NCBI RefSeq assembly: GCF_000263195.1
Contig: NC_018748.1
Location: 3,658,001 to 3,722,000 of the forward strand
DNA from: Emticicia oligotrophica DSM 17448
Lineage (GTDB): Bacteria; Bacteroidota; Bacteroidia; Cytophagales; Spirosomataceae
Reading direction: 5' to 3'
Length of the DNA stretch: 64,000 bases
Every line of letters begins with the position of its first letter. Positions within the stretch are counted from its first letter, which is position 1. Positions 18,403 through 28,288 of the stretch are shown here, piece by piece. The position numbers and the translations under genes were made by a program. The notes beneath the pieces were generated by a model. That model searched no databases and was not told the origin of the DNA. It was given only the letters and a program-made list of their open reading frames with translations.

Positions 18403-19122
18403 ATGAAAAAAATGAAATTCGCCGCCATGTTATTGATGGCCGCTCTTACGCTAAGTATGATTTCTTGTGATGTACTACAGACCACGGTTGACCCAGTTTA
18501 TGCAAAACAAAAATTATTTGATGTGAAAAATTTTGATGCTCTTGAAATAGGAAGTGCTTTTGAGATTACTGTAACTAAAGGAACGGATTTCAAAATAAAA
18601 GCATCGGGAGATGAAAAAGACATCGATGATTTAATTGTGAAAGAAAGAAATGGAACTTTGGAGGTTTACTACAAAAATAATTGGCGATTACGCCGATATC
18701 GAATGAGTATTGATATTGAAATGCCAGACTTGAAAAAGGTAGATTTTTCGGGAGCTACGGAGTCTAGTATAAAAGGGTTTGATAACTTAGATGAATTGGA
18801 AATTGAACTTTCGGGAGCATCGAAAGGAACTTTCTATGCAAGTGCAAGAACTTATGATATTAACTTATCGGGTGCTTCAATACTTGATTTGGAAGGACAA
18901 ACCAATAAAATTTATGCTGAACTTTCGGGTGCTTCTACCTTGAATGCTTTTAATACTGATGCAATTGATGCTTCTATGAATCTTTCGGGGGCAAGTAATG
19001 GTCGAATTAATGTTTCAAAAAAATTGAAAGTAACAGCGAGTGGAGCAAGTAAGCTGCGTTATCGTGGAGCGGCCAACGTTGAATCAAATCTATCTGGAAG
19101 CAGTAAGGTTGTTAAAGAATAA
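18403..19122 (+). CDS. Head GIN-domain (DUF2807) putative auto-transporter adhesin lipoprotein
   Basis: 239 residues from ATG 18403. Lipoprotein signal: MKKMKFAAMLLMAALTLSMI then S-C at the lipobox. The mature protein is a right-handed beta-helix of DUF2807 type with repeated LSGAS motifs (ELSGASKGT, NLSGASILD, ELSGASTLN, NLSGASNGR, TASGASKLR, NLSGSSKVV), about one per 20-25 residues. Cell-surface or periplasmic role unknown. The frame is open from a TTG at 18367, but those residues would precede a normal lipoprotein signal, so the ATG is preferred. Confidence 0.9.
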   Translation: MKKMKFAAMLLMAALTLSMISCDVLQTTVDPVYAKQKLFDVKNFDALEIGSAFEITVTKGTDFKIKASGDEKDIDDLIVKERNGTLEVYYKNNWRLRRYRMSIDIEMPDLKKVDFSGATESSIKGFDNLDELEIELSGASKGTFYASARTYDINLSGASILDLEGQTNKIYAELSGASTLNAFNTDAIDASMNLSGASNGRINVSKKLKVTASGASKLRYRGAANVESNLSGSSKVVKE

Positions 19123-19178
19123 AATTAGACTAACCTATCTATGGTCAGCAAGTGATTGTTGACCGTAGAATTTAATTC

Positions 19179-19856
19179 TCAATTTGCGTGAAAATGATGT
19201 AAAAAACTCAACAAACGTTCATAATTTATTAAATCATCGTCGGTACCTTGTTTCAGTAAAAAATGACGATAAATATTGGCTAAAGTAGTGAAATTATGAT
19301 TGTCGTTTAGCTTTGCTGCAACAATTCCCTTGAAGCAACGATGGACTTGATTGTATAAATACCTACATGGTAAGCTTGGGGCATCGTTGAGTTTTTCTTC
19401 AATGAAACTTAAAGAGTCTGCGGTGTTCAAAAAATCAAATCCTTTGTTTAGATAAAAGTCTTTTATTTCTTCAACAACTTTTTGAAATTCCTCTTCATCT
19501 GAAATTTTATACCTAAAATATTTCTTCTCTAAAAACTTCCCAATACTAATAACCAAAGTATTTGCCGAAGGGCGATAACCATAGCTATTATTTAAAAACT
19601 GTTGGGCTATTTCTTCAATAAATTCAAATCTTACGCCAAAATTTACTTCAATCCAGTAGATATTTTGATTAGCTGATATAGAAAAAATTATATTCTGAAA
19701 TCCGTTTTGCGTAGATTTGCGAAACTGCTTTTGGTCAAGACACAAACCAAACCCGTGCGATGAGAAAAAGCCATCTAATCGCTCAAAGAATCGGGTTTCG
19801 AATTGATATTGTCCCATACTTAAATTCATATAATGATAAACTTTTGTTGAATACAA
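19179..19856 (-). CDS. Hypothetical cytoplasmic protein
   Basis: 225 residues, not recognised. No signal peptide or membrane segment. The N-terminal half has a mixed alpha/beta pattern (FFERLDGFFSSHGFGLCLDQ, IIFSISANQNIYWIEVNFGV) loosely like DUF4304-type proteins; the C-terminal half is helical. It stands alone, convergent with the GIN-domain gene and divergent from the TonB-dependent receptor gene. Met12 (MGQYQFETRF) is an alternative start. Confidence 0.65.
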   Translation of the reverse strand: MYSTKVYHYMNLSMGQYQFETRFFERLDGFFSSHGFGLCLDQKQFRKSTQNGFQNIIFSISANQNIYWIEVNFGVRFEFIEEIAQQFLNNSYGYRPSANTLVISIGKFLEKKYFRYKISDEEEFQKVVEEIKDFYLNKGFDFLNTADSLSFIEEKLNDAPSLPCRYLYNQVHRCFKGIVAAKLNDNHNFTTLANIYRHFLLKQGTDDDLINYERLLSFLHHFHAN

Positions 19857-19905
19857 ATGTTTTCAGAAGGGCATTTATAAATTTTTATTAAAAGCTAATA
19901 AACTG

Positions 19906-22248
19906 ATGTTCAGGAGATTTTTTAAAATAGTTTTTTTGGTTTGTATTGGTTTTGGCGTGAGTGCTCAATCAAATACAAAAACTACGCCATTAGCTTCTCA
20001 AGTTATCAGAGGAAAAGTAATTGACTACGTAAGTGAACGAGCGGTAGTTGGAGCTTCAATCACCTTAAAAGATGCTAGAAAAGGTACACAAACAGACCCT
20101 GAGGGAAATTTTAGCCTTGGGAAAATGCCCATTGGGCGTTACCAAATTCAAGTGAGTTCGGTAGGATACGAATCGCAGACAATTTCTGAATTATTGCTTG
20201 AGTCAGGCAAAGAAATGGTGCTTGAAGTGAGATTGCGTCCTTCGGCTAATCAATTAGCTGAGGCAGTAGTACGTGCTCCTTCAGCTAATCTTTCTGGAGC
20301 AGTTACGAGTATTCAAAATATTTCAACAGAACAAATATTTCGTTATCCCGGAACGTACCTTGACCCAGCTCGCTTAGCTACAGCCTACGCAGGTGTGGCC
20401 AATTCGAATGACCAAGCAAATGGTATGATTATTAGAGGAAACTCGCCGAATGGTATGCAATGGCGTTTGGAAGGAGTTGAAATCGTAAATCCTAACCATT
20501 TGAGTAATGCAGGTACTTTTAGTGATAGAATTACTCAGAATTCAGGTGGCGTAAACATTCTTTCTGCACAGTTATTAGGTAATATGAATTTTCTCACAGG
20601 GGCTTTCCCTGCTGAATATGGGAATGCTCTCTCAGGAGTAATGGATTTACGTTTAAGAAAAGGAAATGATAAAAAGCATGAATTTACTGCACAAGCGGGC
20701 TTAATTGGAATAGATTTAGCAGCCGAAGGCCCAATGGGAAAGAAAGGTGCAAGTTATTTAGTCAATTATAGGTATTCTTTTACGGGTTTATTGGCGGCCA
20801 TGGGTGTAAAATTTGGCGGTGAAGATATTCGTTTCCAAGATTTATCGTTCAACTTAAATTTCCCAACTAAAAAAGCGGGAAATTTTACGATTTTTGGAAT
20901 GGGAGGCCTAAGTAGCAATGTCTTTGAGGCAGTGAGAGATACCACTCAGTGGTTGGTTCAGAAAGATGGTTTTGATATTTATTTCAAAAACAAAATGGGT
21001 GCTGCTGGACTAACACATAGTTTAAGTTTAGGTAAAAAGCTTCTTTGGCGTACGGTAGTTGCAACATCTGGCTTGAAAAATTCTCGTGAAGGGTACGTTT
21101 TAAGTAAAGTCAATTTCCAAAGGTTTTTAAACCAAGCCGATTCATCTATTAAAACAAAATCTACTTTTACCACCAATTTGACTTATAAGTTTGGCGAATA
21201 TTCCAATCTAAAGGTAGGAGTTTTTGTTACACGTCAATATGATGAATTATTTGCTCGTTCAACTGATAAAAAATCATCTGGAGCCGCTCAAGGACTTGTT
21301 ATTCAACCTTATGCAAATTTACATTTGAGCCTATTGCCCAAACTTACTGCCAATATAGGTTTGCATTACCTGAAATATACCTTTAATCAAACCAAATCTA
21401 TCGAGCCTCGCGTATCAGTTCAATATCAAATCACTAATAATCAAACAATTAGTGCGGCTTATGGTTTGCACAGCCAGCTCCAACAACCAGAAATTTATTT
21501 TGCCTTAGCCACGCCTAATAGTGGTTTTTTAGGAAATGCCACACTTGATGTAACCAAATCACGTCATTATGTTTTGAGCCATCAATATTCATTTAAAAAG
21601 GGTTCTTATTTTAAAACAGAATTGTTTTATCAGCAAATATTCAATGTGCCGACAGCACTGTTTAATCCTACATTTTCGACGCTTAATTTAATTGAAGATT
21701 ATACGCCAGAACCGCTACAAAACTTTGGTAAAGGGCGTAATTATGGCGTAGAAATTAGTTATCAACAATATCTCACCAATGGCTTTTATGCTTTAACTAA
21801 TGCTACACTTTACAATGCTACTTATACGAATCATGATGGCATTGAAAGAAACAGCCGTTTTAATGGAAAACATATTTTTAATCTAACAATTGGGAAGGAA
21901 TGGTCGAGAAGTAAAGACCGTACACTCGGAACCAGTTTAAGAGTCGTTTGGTTAGGTGGATTCTACGAAAGAGAAATAAATCAACAAGCGTCTATTGAAA
22001 ATAAACGTTTGATTTATAAAAATGCCGATGCTTTCACAGTAAAGCAAGCGGATTATTTCAGACCAGATTTTAGAATTTACATGAAAAAATCAAAAGAAAA
22101 GTATTCTCGTACGCTTGCTCTTGATATTCAGAATGTGGCAAATTATCAGAATGTTTCTTACAGTTATTATGATATTTTGCAGAATAAAATCGTTCAACAA
22201 TATCAAATGGGCTTAATTCCAATTCTGAGCTATCGTTGGGAATTTTAA
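19906..22248 (+). CDS. TonB-dependent receptor with carboxypeptidase-regulatory-like domain
   Basis: 780 residues. A signal peptide (to about GVSAQ) is followed by the N-terminal beta sandwich (IRGKVIDYVSERAVVGASIT, then DPEGNFSLGKMPIGRYQIQV), a plug domain (about 120-230, with GMIIRGNSPNGMQWRLEGVE and PAEYGNALSGVMDLRLRKGN) and a beta barrel ending in an aromatic residue (SYRWEF). It should import a substrate across the outer membrane using TonB energy. There is no SusD partner, and no substrate clue. The adjacent M1 peptidase gene (67 bp downstream, same strand) could be co-transcribed. Confidence 0.93.
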   Translation: MFRRFFKIVFLVCIGFGVSAQSNTKTTPLASQVIRGKVIDYVSERAVVGASITLKDARKGTQTDPEGNFSLGKMPIGRYQIQVSSVGYESQTISELLLESGKEMVLEVRLRPSANQLAEAVVRAPSANLSGAVTSIQNISTEQIFRYPGTYLDPARLATAYAGVANSNDQANGMIIRGNSPNGMQWRLEGVEIVNPNHLSNAGTFSDRITQNSGGVNILSAQLLGNMNFLTGAFPAEYGNALSGVMDLRLRKGNDKKHEFTAQAGLIGIDLAAEGPMGKKGASYLVNYRYSFTGLLAAMGVKFGGEDIRFQDLSFNLNFPTKKAGNFTIFGMGGLSSNVFEAVRDTTQWLVQKDGFDIYFKNKMGAAGLTHSLSLGKKLLWRTVVATSGLKNSREGYVLSKVNFQRFLNQADSSIKTKSTFTTNLTYKFGEYSNLKVGVFVTRQYDELFARSTDKKSSGAAQGLVIQPYANLHLSLLPKLTANIGLHYLKYTFNQTKSIEPRVSVQYQITNNQTISAAYGLHSQLQQPEIYFALATPNSGFLGNATLDVTKSRHYVLSHQYSFKKGSYFKTELFYQQIFNVPTALFNPTFSTLNLIEDYTPEPLQNFGKGRNYGVEISYQQYLTNGFYALTNATLYNATYTNHDGIERNSRFNGKHIFNLTIGKEWSRSKDRTLGTSLRVVWLGGFYEREINQQASIENKRLIYKNADAFTVKQADYFRPDFRIYMKKSKEKYSRTLALDIQNVANYQNVSYSYYDILQNKIVQQYQMGLIPILSYRWEF

Positions 22249-22315
22249 GGATTTTACAAGTAATTTTAATCATGTTAAGTTATCTAGTTTCATTTGTTCA
22301 CTTGAATCATAAATA

Positions 22316-24289
22316 ATGAAAAATATTTTTAAACTATTAATAGTCAGTCTTTTATCATTTTCAGGGTTTTCTCAAGAAGATGGAGCAAGTATATGTGCCG
22401 ATTCAAAACAACAGGCTTTTAGAAGGTTTCAAGCTACACCAAATGCTCGTGTGGCGTATCCAGGTGATGATAAAATTGATGTGACCTATTATAAGTTAAA
22501 TCTAAATATTTCTCATGCACAACAATACTTGAAGGGAGAGGCAACGATTGGTTTTAAATTAAAATTAGCTTCTAATACTTGTTTTTTGGATTTAAGGAGT
22601 CCTCTAAGGGTTGATTCCGTAAAACTCGATGGGAAACGAATTTCTTTTACCCAAGAAACAAGTAAAGTGAATCTGACTTTTGATAAAACTTATTCGGTTG
22701 GACAAGCTTTAAGTGTAATTGTATTTTACCAGGGGAAGCCCAATACTTCTTCTTTAGGAAGTTTTACTTTTTCTACACATGGTAGCTCAAATGCTCCAGT
22801 TGTTTGGAGTTTAAGCGAACCTTATGGTTCGCCTGATTGGTTCCCTTGTAAAGACACCCCCGCTGATAAAGCTGATTCTTCAGATGTTTGGATAACGATG
22901 CCTTCAAGTTTTGTTTCGGTATCAAATGGAGTTTTAGAGAAAATGGTTGATAATAAGGATAATACACGAACTTATCAGTGGAAAAACCGTTATCCGATAG
23001 CTCAATATTTGATTTCGATTGCTTGTTCAAATTACATAGAATACAAAAATTATTTTAAGTATTCTGATAAGGATTCGATGACTGTTAATCATTTTGTTTA
23101 TCCAGAATCATTTACTGTGGCTACAAAAACGCAGCTCGACCAAACACCTTTTATGCTCAAACTTTTTTCTGAAAAATTTGGACTTTATCCATTTATCAAA
23201 GAAAAGTATGGGCATGCTCAATGCGATTTCGGTGGAGGTATGGAACACCAGACTTGTACATCACTTAACAGTTATGGTGGAAGTTTAGTAGCACATGAAC
23301 TAACTCACCAATGGTTTGGGGATAAAATTACCTGTAAAAATTGGGAAAATATTTGGTTAAATGAGGGTTTTGCTACCTATGGTGAAGCAATTTATGCCGA
23401 GGCTTTGGGTGGAAAGTCGAGTTATCAAACAAACATTGCAGGTAATGCTACGAAGGCAAAGCGTTCGATTGGTACATTGTATGTTCAAAATATCAATAGT
23501 GAGAATGAAATATTCAACAGCAACCGCACTTATTCAAAAGGTGCGATGGTATTGCACATGTTGAGAGGAATTGTAGGCGATGAAAAATTCTTTAAAACCC
23601 TTCAAAATTATTTAGTTTCTAATGTGGCTTTTGGTGCGGCCGTTACTGAAGATTTTCAGAAAGTAGCCGAAGAAACGACTGGTCAAAAGTTAGATTATTT
23701 TTTCAAACAATGGGTCTATGGCGAAGGATACCCGCAATATACTTATTCATGGAATCCGAATGAGACTTCTACAGAACTAAAAATTAACATAACGCAAAAG
23801 CCTAATACAGGCTCAACTGCCTTTGCCATGCCAGTAGATGTGAAAATCATCATGGCTGATGGTTCAGAAAGCGTAAACACCGTATTTATTGATAAAGTAA
23901 GCCAAGAAATTACATTTACAAAACCTAAAGGAACGATTTCACAAGTTGTCTTCGACCCAGACAATAAAATTCTTAAAGATGTAACAGAAAATAAGGTTGC
24001 TATCGCCGTTACGGGTCAGGAAGAAAATCAATCATTTGTAAGTTGGAGTGTTTATCCAAATCCTACGGATAATCAGGTATTTATTGATTTTAATTTAGCG
24101 AAAAATGCCGAAATTGGCATTGATTTTTTTGATAGAGTGGGGCAAAAGTTAAAATCCATATCGGCAGAACAGTTGTCTAATGGAAAATATACCAGAAAGC
24201 TATCATTGAATGAGTTTTCTAGTGGTATGTATTTCGTTAGATTACGCATTAATGACCAATTCTTTGGTAAAACATTGATTATTAGATAA
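22316..24289 (+). CDS. M1 family metallopeptidase with T9SS type A sorting domain
   Basis: 657 residues. Signal peptide to about residue 20 (FSGFSQ). The zinc site is H327-E328-L-T-H331 with the third ligand E350 in WLNEGFATYGEAIY; the exopeptidase motif reads GGGMEH at 306-311 in place of GAMEN. A C-terminal sorting domain begins near residue 577 with WSVYPNPTDNQVFIDFNLA and ends KTLIIR, marking secretion by T9SS and surface attachment or release. It is an aminopeptidase acting on peptides outside the cell. At 657 residues it is shorter than full four-domain M1 enzymes, with the C-terminal helical domain replaced by the sorting domain. Confidence 0.94.
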   Translation: MKNIFKLLIVSLLSFSGFSQEDGASICADSKQQAFRRFQATPNARVAYPGDDKIDVTYYKLNLNISHAQQYLKGEATIGFKLKLASNTCFLDLRSPLRVDSVKLDGKRISFTQETSKVNLTFDKTYSVGQALSVIVFYQGKPNTSSLGSFTFSTHGSSNAPVVWSLSEPYGSPDWFPCKDTPADKADSSDVWITMPSSFVSVSNGVLEKMVDNKDNTRTYQWKNRYPIAQYLISIACSNYIEYKNYFKYSDKDSMTVNHFVYPESFTVATKTQLDQTPFMLKLFSEKFGLYPFIKEKYGHAQCDFGGGMEHQTCTSLNSYGGSLVAHELTHQWFGDKITCKNWENIWLNEGFATYGEAIYAEALGGKSSYQTNIAGNATKAKRSIGTLYVQNINSENEIFNSNRTYSKGAMVLHMLRGIVGDEKFFKTLQNYLVSNVAFGAAVTEDFQKVAEETTGQKLDYFFKQWVYGEGYPQYTYSWNPNETSTELKINITQKPNTGSTAFAMPVDVKIIMADGSESVNTVFIDKVSQEITFTKPKGTISQVVFDPDNKILKDVTENKVAIAVTGQEENQSFVSWSVYPNPTDNQVFIDFNLAKNAEIGIDFFDRVGQKLKSISAEQLSNGKYTRKLSLNEFSSGMYFVRLRINDQFFGKTLIIR

Positions 24290-24341
24290 TTATAACTTAA
24301 CAAAAATTGATAACAATTTTGAAAATTGTTATACCCATCCA

Positions 24342-25187
24342 ATGAAGTTACTCATATTAGCGGGAGGGATGTCATCTCGCATGAAGAAAAATTTAGAAGG
24401 TAATACAAACCTCGATTCAAAGCTTATCGAACAAGCCAATACTTTACCAAAATCAATGATTGGTTTGGGTAAAGATGGAAGACCCTTTTTAGATTATGTA
24501 TTATACAATGCTTCTGTTGCGGGCGTAAAAGAAGTTGTTTTATTGTTAAATCCTAAAGATACAGTTTCTCAGCCGTACTACGAAAAGCTTATGGCTGATG
24601 AAAAAAGTTGGGGCTTGAAGATAGGTTTTGCTCGTCAATTTATTCCCGAAGGTAGAGAGAAACCACTCGGTACGACCGATGCAATTGAACAGACCCTCAA
24701 TCAATTTCCTGCATGGAAAGAAAGTAGATTCATTGTTTGTAATGGAGATAATTTATATCCAGTCAAAGCCTTTGAATTATTACTCGATGAAGCATACCCA
24801 AATGCTATGCTCGATTGGGATACAGAAGGCTATACAGTTGACCGAGTGCGAAATTGTGCCATTATCAAGAAAGATTCAGAAGGATATTTAATTGATTTAC
24901 TCGAAAAACCGAATGACGAAGAATGGGAAGAAATTGTAGCTACCATGCCTCGAATTGGAATTAGTTGGAATATTTTTGCCTTTACAAGTACAGCCTTAAT
25001 TCCATTTTTAGAAAAAACACCTTTACATCCAGTTCGTAATGAAAAAGAAATTCCTGTGACTGTCCGTATGTGGGCTAACGAAAATCCTAGAGGAATTTAT
25101 ACCATTCAGATTGCAGATGTTTTGCCTGACCTTACGAGTAAACATGATATTGCTGAAGTACAGGCTTTATTAAATTACGATATTTAA
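24342..25187 (+). CDS. Sugar-phosphate nucleotidyltransferase (NTP_transferase family)
   Basis: 281 residues. The N-terminal LILAGGMSSRMKKN is the nucleotide-binding G-G-x-S-x-R-M signature and FIVCNGDNLYPVKAFELLL holds the metal-binding Asp. DAIEQTLNQFPAWKESRFIV and the C-terminal half fit the GlmU/RfbA-like Rossmann fold. The substrate sugar is not determinable; the 16-residue insertion after the signature is unusual. Cytoplasmic. It is followed by a hairpin and a convergent transporter gene. Confidence 0.85.
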   Translation: MKLLILAGGMSSRMKKNLEGNTNLDSKLIEQANTLPKSMIGLGKDGRPFLDYVLYNASVAGVKEVVLLLNPKDTVSQPYYEKLMADEKSWGLKIGFARQFIPEGREKPLGTTDAIEQTLNQFPAWKESRFIVCNGDNLYPVKAFELLLDEAYPNAMLDWDTEGYTVDRVRNCAIIKKDSEGYLIDLLEKPNDEEWEEIVATMPRIGISWNIFAFTSTALIPFLEKTPLHPVRNEKEIPVTVRMWANENPRGIYTIQIADVLPDLTSKHDIAEVQALLNYDI

Positions 25188-25196
25188 TAAATTAAG

Positions 25197-25233
25197 ATGG
25201 CAAGAAGTGCTCATTTATGAAGCCTCTTGCCAT
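25197..25233. terminator. Hairpin between convergent genes
   Basis: ATGGCAAGA (25197-25205) pairs with TCTTGCCAT (25225-25233), 10 bp after the nucleotidyltransferase stop, followed by ATTTTA. Confidence 0.65.
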
Positions 25234-25246
25234 ATTTTACTTATAA

Positions 25247-26491
25247 TCAATCAGTTGCAATAATTTCTTTAGTAGGGTCAATAAAAAACCAAAGTGCAGA
25301 AGAAACAATTAAACAAGCTGCGATTAAAAATAGAGGATAGTTAAAATTTCCTGTTTGTTGTACAATTGTTCCGAAGATTATTGTGATGAAAAAACCACCC
25401 ATTTGACCCGCAAAATTCATCGCTCCAGTAACGGTTCCTGAATTTCTTTTGCCGATATCAACGCAAACAGCAAAAGCCACAGGCAAGGTAAGGTCTTTCA
25501 ATAAAACACAAAGTGCTAATAGATAACCCGCCAATTCATTATCTGTTGTTAGGCCAGCTCCTAAAAAACAAATACTCGAAGTACCCAAACCAGCTACACC
25601 TACGACTCTTCTGCCAATTTTTAATCCATATTTTTTAGTCAAAAAATCACTGGCAAAACCACCTAATACGCAACCAATTGCCCCAAGAAAATAGGAAAGC
25701 GAAACAAAGTTTTTAGCTTGGTCTTCTGTCATGTGTCGGCCTTCCTGAAAATAAGTTGACGACCAATTTGTAAAGAAATAGGAAGCATAGAAAAACAAAT
25801 GACACATCAACATTAGAATCCAAATGTTTGGATTTCTAACGATAGTCTGCCAACTAATCTTATGATTATTCGCAATTTGTCTTCGTGAAGATTCAATTTC
25901 TTCGATTTCATCTTTACTTATAGCAGGGTGTTCGGAAGGAGTATCTCTAAACCAATAATACCAAATTCCTGCCCAAACACAACCCACTACACCAAGTACA
26001 AAAAAAGCAGAACGCCAGCCTACCGCATGCACAAGCGGAATGACTAAAAGTGGCGTTAGAGCACCTCCAATTCTTCCTGCTGCCCATATTACAGATTGAG
26101 CTCGACCAACCTCAATGGCAGGAAACCATTTTGATATAACGATGGAGGCGTTTGGATAAGCTCCCGCTTCCCCCATTCCAAATAAAAACCTTACGATTAA
26201 GAGGTAGGCAAATCCAAAGGCAGTTCCCGTAAGAGCAGTGAAGCCAGACCACCACAGAACTACTCGTGTAAGAATTCTACGAGGTCCAATACGGTCGCCC
26301 AAAACACCCGTAGGAAGCTCAAAAAGTGCATAAGCTAAAGAAAATGCTCCTAAAATATAGCCAAAAGATTGATTATCAAGGCTAAGGTCGGCTTTTACGT
26401 ATTTACTCACCACGTTCATACAAACACGGTCGAGAAAGGTAATGATAGAAAGTAAAAATAATAGGAAGAGTACTCGGTGGCGAATTTTCAT
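25247..26491 (-). CDS. MFS transporter, anion:cation symporter (ACS) type
   Basis: 414 residues with 12 predicted membrane segments. FLDRVCMNVVSKYVKADLSL, FGYILGAFSLAYALFELPTG, GDRIGPRRILTRVVLWWSGF and FLFGMGEAGAYPNASIVISK are the hallmarks of the ACS family (hexuronate, glucarate, galactonate, phthalate carriers). The substrate is probably an organic or sugar acid, but nothing nearby identifies it; no sugar-acid catabolic gene is adjacent. Confidence 0.92.
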   Translation of the reverse strand: MKIRHRVLFLLFLLSIITFLDRVCMNVVSKYVKADLSLDNQSFGYILGAFSLAYALFELPTGVLGDRIGPRRILTRVVLWWSGFTALTGTAFGFAYLLIVRFLFGMGEAGAYPNASIVISKWFPAIEVGRAQSVIWAAGRIGGALTPLLVIPLVHAVGWRSAFFVLGVVGCVWAGIWYYWFRDTPSEHPAISKDEIEEIESSRRQIANNHKISWQTIVRNPNIWILMLMCHLFFYASYFFTNWSSTYFQEGRHMTEDQAKNFVSLSYFLGAIGCVLGGFASDFLTKKYGLKIGRRVVGVAGLGTSSICFLGAGLTTDNELAGYLLALCVLLKDLTLPVAFAVCVDIGKRNSGTVTGAMNFAGQMGGFFITIIFGTIVQQTGNFNYPLFLIAACLIVSSALWFFIDPTKEIIATD

Positions 26492-26588
26492 GAGGTTTAG
26501 GTTGGTTTCAAAAAATGAAGATAAGTCAAAAGTATTAAATTATTGACGTTTTTCAAATAATCCGAAACTTACCCACCAATTAAAAAAT

Positions 26589-26634
26589 AAACCGAGGATT
26601 TCGCTCTTGATTGAGTTACTTATCCTCGGTTTTG
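26589..26634. terminator. Terminator-like hairpin upstream of the MFS gene
   Basis: AAACCGAGGAT (26589-26599) pairs perfectly with ATCCTCGGTTT (26622-26632), followed by a short T/A-rich tail. It most likely ends the minus-strand DsbA-like gene at 26682. Confidence 0.7.
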
Positions 26635-26681
26635 ATTCAAATAGTACAATGAAAGGTGTTAGAATTAGGAATACCTAAATA

Positions 26682-27590
26682 CTATTTTTTTACCCAAAGT
26701 ATGCCATTTTTAATATTTGTTTTATTTAATAATCCCTTTTGATGAGCATTATTTAATATTTCCTCGCCTTCTATATTTGATACTCCGCTTAATTCCGAGA
26801 ATTCTCTGCTTGTTAGCGTTGAGTATTTGGCAAATATCCCTTCACAAGATTTATCATAAGGAATTTTATAAGCGTCTTTGAAAACTCTTGCAATCGCATT
26901 TTCAAAGTTTGCATAGGGTTTAAAACCCACCACAATCTCATTAATATTATTAGGTCCTACAAAAAATAATGTTGGAAAACCTCTCACACCCATTTTTCTT
27001 GCTAGTTCAAGGTCAGCTTTAAAAAGCTCTTTAGCCTTAAATTCGTAATCCGACTTAAGTTGATTCTCGTCGAGACCTGTTGCAATAGCAGCATTTTTAA
27101 TATGCTCCCATTTGGTAATGTTTTTCTTTTCAAGGAAAACCATTTCTCGGATTTTTCTCAAAAATTTAATAGCCAATTCTTCGTTTTGTATCTGAGCAGC
27201 TTTAAAAGCAATAGAAGGTGGATAGGAAGAATGGAGAGGGTCTTCAATCCAGACATTACCATCAATTGGCATTTTGTAATACGTACTTACTTCGTCCCAA
27301 TGGTGGGCTACATCAGAGGGTTTACTGATGCCATTTTTATTATAATTCCAATCAGGTAATAAGCCGCCCATTCTGTAATCAAACTCTACTATTGGAGCGT
27401 ACTCAAGTTTTAGTCTTCTTAATTGTGGCTCAATGCCCCAACATGTCGAGCAAATTGGGTCAGTGAAATAAATAATTTTTAAAGGCTTTTGGGTTTCCGT
27501 AAAATGGATACTTTCAGAAGTTCCATAAGATTGTATTTCGCAAATACCTTCTTCGGGATCGCACAAAAGAGGGTTGTTGTTGTTTGTCAT
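26682..27590 (-). CDS. DsbA-family thioredoxin-fold protein (FrnE/SpxH-like)
   Basis: 302 residues. After a short N-terminal extension, IIYFTDPICSTCWGIEPQLR carries the C-S-T-C redox motif, and the helical insertion and GVRGFPTLFFVG (cis-Pro loop) complete a DsbA-like fold. No signal peptide, so cytoplasmic, like FrnE oxidoreductases and the Bacillus SpxH/YjbH adaptor. It has a C-terminal extension of about 70 residues with an HTH-like look. It is divergent from an HxlR-type regulator with a shared 157-bp promoter region, suggesting redox- or electrophile-linked control. Confidence 0.85.
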   Translation of the reverse strand: MTNNNNPLLCDPEEGICEIQSYGTSESIHFTETQKPLKIIYFTDPICSTCWGIEPQLRRLKLEYAPIVEFDYRMGGLLPDWNYNKNGISKPSDVAHHWDEVSTYYKMPIDGNVWIEDPLHSSYPPSIAFKAAQIQNEELAIKFLRKIREMVFLEKKNITKWEHIKNAAIATGLDENQLKSDYEFKAKELFKADLELARKMGVRGFPTLFFVGPNNINEIVVGFKPYANFENAIARVFKDAYKIPYDKSCEGIFAKYSTLTSREFSELSGVSNIEGEEILNNAHQKGLLNKTNIKNGILWVKK

Positions 27591-27747
27591 CTGAGTTGCG
27601 TTTTTATTTTAGGAAGTAATCCTGCCAAACACTTAATGCAACAAGTTATGAATTAATTTTCTGGACAGAACAATTTTATCTCATAAAGTTGTTATACGGA
27701 TACAAAGTTGAAAACTATTCATTGAACTGTCAATTAGTCAGAAAAAT

Positions 27748-28050
27748 ATGACTGCACAAACTACAGAAAATAACTGCCCTGCAGAAGGGTTATTGAGAAT
27801 GCTTTCGGGTAAATGGAAACCTCAAATCTTCAGATTAGCTCTAGATGGCCCTCTGAGATTTAATTCATTAATTAGGCAAATTAGTGGTTCGAACAAACAG
27901 TCTATTGCAGTAGCTTTGAAAGAAATGGAAGAGCAAGGTTTGCTGGAAAAGACAGTGATTAAACTTAAACCACTTCATATCGAATACAACTTATCAGCTA
28001 AAGGACTGTCATTAGTATCCATATTTAAGGAATTAGAACATTTGTCTTGA
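27748..28050 (+). CDS. HxlR family transcriptional regulator
   Basis: 100 residues, the usual size of this winged-helix family. The N-terminal cysteine (NNCPAEGLLRMLSGKWKPQI) is the conserved position used by redox- or aldehyde-sensing HxlR members, followed by the HTH (RFNSLIRQISGSNKQSIAVA) and wing (MEEQGLLEKTVIKLKPLHIE). It is divergent from the DsbA-like gene, its most likely target. A weak hairpin (AAGGTCAA / TTGGCCTT, 28077-28106) with T run follows. Confidence 0.92.
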   Translation: MTAQTTENNCPAEGLLRMLSGKWKPQIFRLALDGPLRFNSLIRQISGSNKQSIAVALKEMEEQGLLEKTVIKLKPLHIEYNLSAKGLSLVSIFKELEHLS

Positions 28051-28288
28051 AATTTTTTTGTTGAAGAATGAGTTTGAAGGTCAATGAGTTATGCTTGTTG
28101 GCCTTTTTTGTTTGAGAGGTTTAATAACTTTTTAACACTTCATATTCAACCATTTGTAAAGATTTTTCGACTTTATCAGCAGAACCTTCACAACGGCTTT
28201 TGAATTAAAACAATATTCCTTACAAAAAACTTCAAGTCTATATGGATAAAATTTACTATTAAAAACAACATAAAATAGTGAAATTACC